This document shows positions 32,701 to 41,700 of a DNA stretch of 43,253 bases, one piece after another (position 1 is the first letter of the stretch; each line of letters begins with the position of its first letter). The stretch is taken from NCBI RefSeq assembly GCF_002551245.1, contig NZ_NTGZ01000031.1, positions 1 to 43,253 on the forward strand, given 5' to 3'. The position numbers and the translations under genes are program-made. This DNA comes from Streptomyces sp. rh34 (lineage in GTDB: Bacteria; Actinomycetota; Actinomycetes; Streptomycetales; Streptomycetaceae). The notes below the pieces were generated by a model. That model had not been told where the DNA came from. It made no database searches and was given only the letters and a program-made list of their open reading frames with translations.

Positions 32701-35700
32701 CCGGGCGTACGAGACGGCGGGGGTCGATCCCGCCTCGGTGACCTATGTGGAGGCCCACGGGACCGGCACGGCCGTGGGGGACCCGATCGAACTGCGTTCG
32801 CTGGCTCACGCGTTCCCCATACGGCCCGACGGCGAACCGCGGTTGGTCGGTTCGGTGAAGACCAACATCGGGCATCTGCTCAACGCCGCCGCACTGCCCG
32901 CGCTGGTGAAGGTCGTGCTGGCTCTGGGCCACCGCAGGCTGCCGCCGTCGCTGCACCACGCCCCCGCCTCGCCGGGCCTGGCCCCCGCCGGTTTCTCCGT
33001 GGTGACCGAGGCACGGGACTGGACGTCCGACGGGCCCCTCGTCGCGGGGATCAACGCGTTCGGTTTCGGCGGCACCAACGCCCATGCCGTTCTCGAACAG
33101 GCCGCGCCCCCGGCTGCCCCGGCCTCGCCTCCTGCGGGTGTCGCGGGTGACGTCGCGGTCGACGGGCCTCACTTGCTGACCCTGTCGGCGGGCAGCTCGG
33201 GCGCGCTGCGGGACGCGGTGACCCGACTCGCCGCTCATCTGAAAAGCCATCCGGGTCTTCGGGAGGGCGATGTCTGCCGGACCGCGAGCACATCCCGGGA
33301 CGAGGGGCCCCACCGGCTCGCCGTCATCGCCGACGGAGATCTGCGGGAGCGGCTCGCCGCCATCGCCGCCGGCGGCGGGGCGGGAGAAGCGGGCGGGCAG
33401 GTCGGGAGCCTCGTCCGTTCCCGGCCGCGCGTGGTCTTCCTGTTCCCCGGGCAGGGCTCGCAGTTCCCCGGCCAGGACCGGGCGCTGTACCGAACGGCGC
33501 AGGAGTTCCGGGAGACGTTCGACGAAGCGTCCGCGCTGCTCGGTCCTGTGTGCGGGCGGTCCCTGCTGGACTGGGCGCTGGACCCGGAGGCGGACCCCGC
33601 CGCGCAGGCGGTCACAGAGGTGGCACAGCCTCTCCTCGTCGCCTCCGGGGTGGCGCTCGCCCGCCAGTTGCGCGCCTGGGGCGTGGAGCCCGACGCCGTG
33701 GCCGGGCACAGTGTCGGGGAGATCGCGGCCGCCTGTGCCGGCGGGGTGCTGACCCTCCGGGAGGCCGTGCGGTTCGCGGCCGAACGCGGCCGTCTCATGG
33801 GCGCGTTCACCGAACCCGGGGCGATGATCGCCGTCCGCGGGGGTGAGGAGGCCGTCGCCGCGGCGGTGGCGGAGTCGGGCGGGGCGCTCGCCGTGGCCGC
33901 GTACAACGGTCCGGGGCTCCAGGTCCTCTCCGGGGCCGTCCGTGCCGTGGAGCGTGCCGCCGTCGGCCTCGAAGCCCTGGGCGTTCCCACCCGTCGCCTG
34001 CGGGTCTCCCGGGCCTTCCACTCACCGCTGATGCGGCCGGTGGCCGACCGGCTCGCCGACGCGGCCCGCGCGCTGACCCCGCAGGCCCCCTCCGTCCCCC
34101 TCATGAGCACCGTCACCGCCGAGTGGCAGCCGGTCCTCGGCCCGGAGTACCTGCGTGACCACGCCGAGCGTCCGGTGCTGTTCGGGGAGGCTGTGGAACG
34201 CCTGGCCCGGGAGGGATACGACACGTTCGTGGAGGTCGGCCACGGTGCGACGCTGTCCGGCGCGGTCCGCGCGGCGACGGAGGCGTACGCGGCCGGAGCG
34301 CCGGTGGCACGCGCCGGAGGCGACGGAATGTTCGGTTCAACTGATACGTCCGATACATCCGGCAACTCCAGCGCGTTCACCGGCGGAACGACGGTGATGT
34401 GCGCCCTCCCGGGACGTTCCGACGGTCGCACGGACGCCGAACGGCTCCCCGATGAGGGGCACGGCGGCGGACGCGGGGCCCTGCTGGGAACCGTCGGCCG
34501 CCTGTGGTCGCACGGCGTGCCGCTGGACCGTACCGCGCTCGACGCGGAACATCACCGGATTCCCCTGCCCGCCTACCCCTTCCAGCGCCGCCGGTACTGG
34601 GCCGATCCGCCCGTGAGCCCTCTGCTGCACCGGGTCCTGTGGGAGGACGCCGCCCTGCCCGGGAGGGCGGCGGCGGCCGTGCGTTCGGTGCTGCTGACAG
34701 GGCCGGACTCCGCGTACGTGGACCGGCTCGCCTCGCAGCTCGCCGCCGAGGGCGTCCGGATGCACAAAAGGGGCGACGGGCCGCCGGATGCCGTGGTCCT
34801 GGTTGCCGGGGCCGCTCCCGGCCAGGACACCGCCGACGCGCTCGGCCGGGCCCAGGACGCCGCGCTGGCCGCCTTCGGCGAGGCACTCGCACGGTTCGAC
34901 GAAACGCGCGCGGACCGGCTGCTGGTGCTGACCGAGGACGTCCACGCCACGGGGACCGTACGGGAAAGGCCCAGGCCGGCCCACGCCGTCCTCGGCGGGC
35001 TCCTGCTGGCGCTGCCGCAGGAGACACCGGGCGCCGCGGCCACCGCCCTCGACCTCTGCTCGCTGGACACCGCGTCCCAGCGCCTGACCGCCGTGCTGGC
35101 CGAACTGGCCGAACTGAAGTCGGGCGGCAGCACCCATGCCGGGGCCGCCACCGTCGCCTGGCGCGCCGGGCGCAGGCTCACCCGTCGCTTCGTACCGCTG
35201 GCGGGCAGCACCACCGCCCCGGGCGGGGCTACGCGATCACCGCTGCCGCCCGACGGCACGTTCCTCATCACCGGGGGCGGCGGCGGCATCGGCGCCGCGC
35301 TCGCCCGGGACCTCGCCGGCCGGGGCCGCCCGACCCTCGTACTCGCCGGGCGCTCCCCCCGTCCTCCCGTGGGACTGGCCGAGGAACTCCGCTCGCTGGG
35401 CGCCACCGTCCACTACCGCGTGGCCGACGTCTCGGTGGAGCAGGACGTCGACGCGCTCCTCGCCGGCCTGCCCCACCTCGACGGTCTCTTCCACGCCGCG
35501 GGGGCAGTGCGCCCCGGCACCCTGCGCACCAGGCGCGCGGAGGAGACGGCGGCAGCCCTGGCCGCCAAGACCCGGGGCAGTCTGCTGCTCTCCCTGGCCC
35601 TGCGCCGGCACGGGCTCGACCCGGCGGTCCGTATCGCGTTCTCCTCCGTCAGCGCCGTGCTGCCCGGCCTGGCGGGAGCGTTGGGCGACTACGCCGGCGC

Positions 35701-38700
35701 CAACGCCTTCCTCGACGCGTTCGCCGCGTCGGAACGGCACGCGGGCCGGCCCTGGCAGTCGGTGAACCTCGCTGCCCTCGCCGGGACGGGCATCGCGGCG
35801 GCTCTCGGAGCCGGGGCAGGAGACGGCTCCACCACCGTACGGAGTGCCGGGGGCCCGCCCGTCGCCGTCGGCCCCGCGCTGGCGGCGCTCCGTACGGCAT
35901 GCGGCGTCGACGCGGCGCAGCTGCTGCTCGCCGACCTGACGCCACCCCCGGGGCCCGCGGTCATGGCGGACCCGACCGCGCCGACGGTTCCCACGGGGAC
36001 GAAACCCGGCACGGAATCCGGCACGGATCCTGCGGCCTCGGGCTGGGTGCCCGGCACAGGCACCGGCGGCGGCGCGCGTGTGAACCGGCGTACCGGTGCG
36101 GGGTCCGGACCTCGCACCGGTACCGCGGTACTGCTTCGGCGGCTGCTGGCCCCGGCGCTGCGTCTGCCTGCCACCGGGATTCCCGACGACGAACCGTTTC
36201 TCGCCCTCGGCCTCGACTCGCTCGCCGCCGTCGACCTCGTCAGGCAGCTCGAACGGGAACTGGGCAGGCCGCTTCCCGCCACGCTCTTCTTCGAGTACCG
36301 GACGGTCACCGAACTGGCCGCCCACCTCGACACCACGCCCTCCCCCGAACCGCCGGCCGACTCCTCCCGGTCCCTCCCGCCCGCCCCGTCTCCCGTGCCG
36401 GACGGGGTCACCTTCCCGCTCACCCCCGTCCAACTGGCCCTGCACACCAGCAGTCGGCTCCACCCCGACGTCCCGGCTCACGGTTACGTCCGCCAGACCG
36501 TGCGGGGTCCCCTGGACACCCGGCTCCTGGGCCGGGCACTCGCAGCGCTCGCCGACCGGCACACCATGCTCCGGATCCGCATCGAGAGCACGGACACCAC
36601 TGAGAGCAAGCAGAGCACCGGGAGCACCGGGAGCACCGGGAGCACCGGGAGCACCGGCGACAGGATCGGCTCGGCGGCACCGCGGCAGTACGTCGCGCCG
36701 CCCGCCGCGCTGTCCGCCTGGTACGAGGTCCGGGAGCTGACCGGCCGTGTCGAGGAGCTCAAGGAGCTCGAAACGGCCCTGTGCAACCGCCCGTTCGACC
36801 TCTCCGCCGAGCCTCCGGTGCGCGCGCTTCTCGCCCGGGAGAGCCCGGAGCTGTCCCATCTGGTGCTGGTGATCCACCATGCGGCCGGTGACGGATACAG
36901 CCTCAACGTCCTCGCCGGAGAACTCTGGTCGCTCTACACCACCCTCGCCGACGGGCGCGCACCGACGCTGCCCCCGCTCGGCACCGATTTCGCGCGGTAC
37001 GCGGCCGCGGCCGCCGATGAGGGGTCCTCCACGGGCGGCATGAGGGCCCTCGCCGCCGACCGGCTGTACTGGTCGGGGCGGCTGGGCTCCCTGGGCGAAC
37101 CGCTGCGCCTGCCGTACGACGGTGATCCGTCCGCCCTGCCCACGGCGCCGATGACCACGCACCAGAGCGCCCTCGACCCGGTGCTGTCCGCCGCGTTGGT
37201 GAAGCGGGCCGCCGCTCATGGGGTGAGCCTGTTCCATCTTCTGCTCGCCGCGCACGTGCGCTGTCTGGCCCGGTGGAGCGGACAGCGGGAGATCGCGGTG
37301 AACGTGGCCCGCGCCCGGCGGGACGATCGCCTGACGGGCCTGGACCGGCTCGTGGGGCCGCTCGCCGACACCCTTCCCCTGCTGTGCGGGACGGACCCGG
37401 ACGAGTCGGCGGGGGCTCTGGCCGAGCGGCTGGCGGGGATCTGGCTGGAGAGCGAGCAGCACGCGAGCCTCACCGGCCTGGACCTGGCGCGGCTGCTGCC
37501 GCCGGACCCCTCCGGGGCCGGCCCCCGGACCGTGAGCCCGGCCGGCTTCAGCTTCTCGCGCTTCCCCGCCGCGCTCGACGGGCGTTGTCCGGTGAGCGTG
37601 CGGCCGACCGCTGCCGGCACCGCCACCGCCGCGACCCGCCTGAGCCTGCTGTGCTGGCAGGACGAGGCGACCCTGCGCTTCTCGTGGAACTTCCCCGTCC
37701 GGCTCTTCGACCCGGCGACGGTGGCCCGCCTGGACCGGGACTTCCACGCCGAGTTGGCCGCGCTCGTCGAGCCTCCGCCCGTCGCACCGGTCGTCACGGA
37801 GGCCGTACCCGACCACGGCGTCGGGTCCCGTGCCGGATCCGGTGCCGCCACGCTCGTGGGCCGGCTGGTCGCACGGTTCCGGGCCACCCCGGACGCGGTC
37901 GCCGTCGACACCGGCGCCGTCACCCTGACGTACGCCGAACTCGACCGTGCCTCCCACTCCCTCGCGACCTCTCTCCTGGCCCACGGCGTCACCCCGGGAA
38001 GCCTCGTCGGGCTTCTCACCGAACCCGGCGCCGACACCGTCGTCTCGGTCGTCGCGGCCCTGCGCGCCGGAGCGGGCTGGGTTCCGCTGGACGCCGGCCA
38101 CCCGACCGCGCGGCTGAGGGACCAGCTCACGCGCTCGGGAGCCCGTACGGTGCTCTGCCACACCGCCACCCGGGCGGTGGGGGAAGCGCTCGGCGACGTC
38201 ACCCTGGTGTCCGTCGACGCTTCGGCGCCGTCGTACCGGGGTACGGCTCCGGGGCCTGCCGCGGGCCCCGGCCGTGTCGCCGGTTCCGTCCGGCCGCCGG
38301 ACGGACTCCCCGCGCCCGATGGCCCGGCCGACGCCGACGACATCGCCTACGTGATCTTCACTTCCGGATCCACCGGCCGGCCCAAGGCCGTACCCATCAC
38401 CCACCGGTCGATGGAGAACTACCTCGACTGGGCGATCGACACCTTCGGATACGACGAGCACGACCGGCTCGCCCAGACCGCGTCGCCCTGCTTCGACGCC
38501 TCCGTCCGCCAACTCCTCGCCCCCCTGCTCGTCGGCGCCACCGTGGTCACGGTGGCGTGGGACCTGCTGCGCGATCCCGACCGACTGCTGACCCACGTCG
38601 AACGCAGCCGCATCACCGTATGGAGCTCCGTTCCCACGCTCTGGGAGCAACTGCTCAGCGCTTCCGAGGAACGCGTGCGGCACGGCGCACCGCGGCCGGA

Positions 38701-41700
38701 CCTGTCCGCGCTCCGGTGGATCCATGTCGGCGGCGAGGCCCTGTCACCCGCCCATGTGCGCCGCTGGTTCGACCTCTTCGGCGACGGCCAGCACATCGCC
38801 AACCTGTACGGCCCGACCGAGGCCACGATCAACACGAGCTGCCACATCATCCGGGCCCGGCCCGGCGACCAGGTGCGGCGGCTTCCCATCGGCCGCCCCG
38901 TTGCGGGCACGGAGGTGGAGGTCGTCGGCCCCGACGGGGAGCCCCGGCGGCCCGGCGACGCCGGTGAGCTCCTCATCTCCGGATCCGGTCTGACCTCGGG
39001 TTACCTCGGCGAACCGGCCCTCACCGAGGCCGCGTTCACCGTCCGGCGCGGTCGCCGGTGGTACCGCAGCGGCGACCGGGTGCGGTGTTCCGAGGACGGT
39101 GTGCTGGAATTCCTCGGGCGGCTGGACGACCAGGTGAAGATCCGTGGCAACCGGGTCGAGCCGGGCGAGATCGAAGCGGTGCTCCAGACCCATCCGGACG
39201 TCACCCACGCCGTCGTCCTCACCGAGCACGGACGCCTCACCGCCTTCGTCACACCGGGGCCCGGGACTCCCGGGGCGGATGCCGTGGCGCTCCGGCTCCA
39301 TCTCGCGGAGTCACTGCCCGCGTACATGCTTCCGTCCCGGATCACCCGTGTCGGCAGGATGCCGCTCACGAGCACGGGCAAGATCGACCGCCGTGGGCTG
39401 CTGACGTTCCAGGGAGCGGCCGAACCGCCCGGGGCCGACACGGACGCGGACAGCGGCGCGCGTACGGGTGATGTCCGTACACCGCCCCGCACTCCCACCG
39501 AGGTCCGGCTGGCCGCCGTCTGGTCCGCCCTGCTCCAGGCCGAGGACGTGTCCCGCGAGGACGATTTCTTCGTCCTGGGCGGCGACTCCCTGCTCGTGCT
39601 GGAAGTGTTCGCCCGGCTGGAGAAGGAGGGCGGACCGCTCCCCCGGCCGACCGTCATCTACCGCAATCGCACGCTCGCGGCCCTCGCCCTGGCGGTGGAC
39701 GCCGCGGCGGACACCGCCACCGACGCCACCGACGCAGCCCTTGACGCCGTTGACGCCGCAGCGGGCGCGTCGGCCCTGGGACGCGATCCGGTGGGCGACC
39801 GCACGCCAACGCTCGATCCGGCCGTCGCTTCCCCGGCCTTTTTGCTGACACCCACCCAGCGGGGCTTTCTGCTGGCCGAAGCCATCGCACCGGGCACGAC
39901 ATCGTCCTGGCTCACGCGGTTGCGTCTGCGTGGCCGCCTCGACACCACCCGCTTCCAGAGCGCGGTGGACACGCTCGTCGGGCGCCACCCGATGCTGCGA
40001 ACCGTCTTCCCCGCCGGGGCGCGCCCGGCCGTCCAGCAGGAACTTCCGTCCTCACTGCGCCTGCCGGTCGACTTCGAGAACCTCACCGACCCGGGGCAGG
40101 TGGAGGAGCGGGTCGCCGCCGAACGGGCGCGCCGCTTCGAACCCTGGGCCTGGCCCCTGTTGCGCCTGCGAGTACTCACCGTCGCTCCCGACGAACACGT
40201 CCTGGTGGCACACGCCCACCACATCATCGGCGACGGCTACAGCGCCGCACTCCTGGTACGGGAGCTGACGGCCGTGTACGACGCCCTGTCCCTCGGTGAA
40301 GAACCGGCGCCGGCCCCTCTGCGCAGCACGTTCCGCGACCACGCCCTGCAGCTCGCGGAGCGCACGGAATCGGCCACCGCAACAGCCCCGTCGGCGGCCC
40401 GGGGGACCACCGCCGGGACGGACTTCGTCACGCCGACCGCGTCAGCCGGGCCGGGCGTCCCGGCCGGCGAGGACCGCTGGGCGCGGTTGAGCGCGCCCTA
40501 CCGGCCGCCCGTACTCGCCGCCGGTAGGACCGCCACCGGCACGCCTGCGGGCACCGCCGCCGACCCGCTCTTCCACACCTGCGGGTTCACGGTCGACGCC
40601 GATCAGGTGGAGGCGCTGCGCGGGCTCGCCGCGCGCACCGGTTCCACCCTCCACGCCCCGGTGCTCACCGCCTACTACCGGGCGCTCGCGGCTACCACGG
40701 GCCGGGCGGATCTGGTGCTCGGTCTGGCGGTGAGCGGCCGGGACGACTCCCTGCCCGACGCACACCGGGTGTTCGGTCCCTACGCCACGGCTGTTCCCCT
40801 GCGTCCGGCTGGTCCGGCGTCCGGGCGGCCCGGCGACGGGGGTTTCGAGGACGATCTGCTGCGCGTCGCCGCCGAGGCCGCCGAGGCGCGAGCGTACGAG
40901 GGGGTCGTACCCCTGCTGTCCAACGGGCTGCCCATGACCTCGCAGTTCTTCTTCACCTATCTGGACTTCTCCGCCCTGGGTCCGGAGAGCGGCAGGACGC
41001 TGACGGTCACCCGGGAGGACGGCGACAGCGTGTACACGCCGCCGCCTGCCGGTACGGATGTGTTCCTGGCCGCCGGTCCGGACGGCGAGCGGCTGCGGAT
41101 CACCGTCCGGGCGGCGGCGACGGCGTTCACCCCGGAGTCGCTGGCGGCGTTCGCGGATTCGGTGCGCGACGGTCTGGCGCACGCGACGACCTCGACCGTG
41201 CCCGGTCCCGGCCGCCGCGCCCACCCGGATGGCCCCGGCCGGGACGCGCGGATGGATGCCGCGCTCGTCGGCTATCTGCCGTCCCCGGCCGACCTCGCCC
41301 GGCTGTCAGGTCTGCCGGAGGCGGCGCTGCCGCGCGAGCAGATACGGACCCTGCTGTTTCCGGACGGGCGGCCCCGGCTTCTGGAGACGCTGAGTACGCC
41401 GCTGGGCCGTTCGGGCTTCGTGTGCGTCCCGCTGTTCGCGGACGAACTCGCCGCCGGCGAGGACCTGCTCGGTCACACCGCCCGGGGGGTGGAGCTGGCC
41501 TCGTCCCTCGGTGCGCGGGCCGTGTCCCTCGCGGGCATGATCCCCTCGCTCACCGGCTACGGCTTCGACGTCCTGCGGGCCGTCGGCACGGCCGGAGCCG
41601 TCGCCGCCGCGCCCACGGGCCCCGTCGAGCCCGCTGATCACGGTGTCCCGACTGCCCGCACCGCCCCGGCCGTCACCACCGGTCACGCGGCGACCGTCGT

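Noticed and set aside
34555..35257. A dehydratase domain between AT and KR
   Set aside because: After the post-AT YPFQRRRYW motif there is no HxxxGxxxxP signature; the segment fits the structural half of a KR domain.
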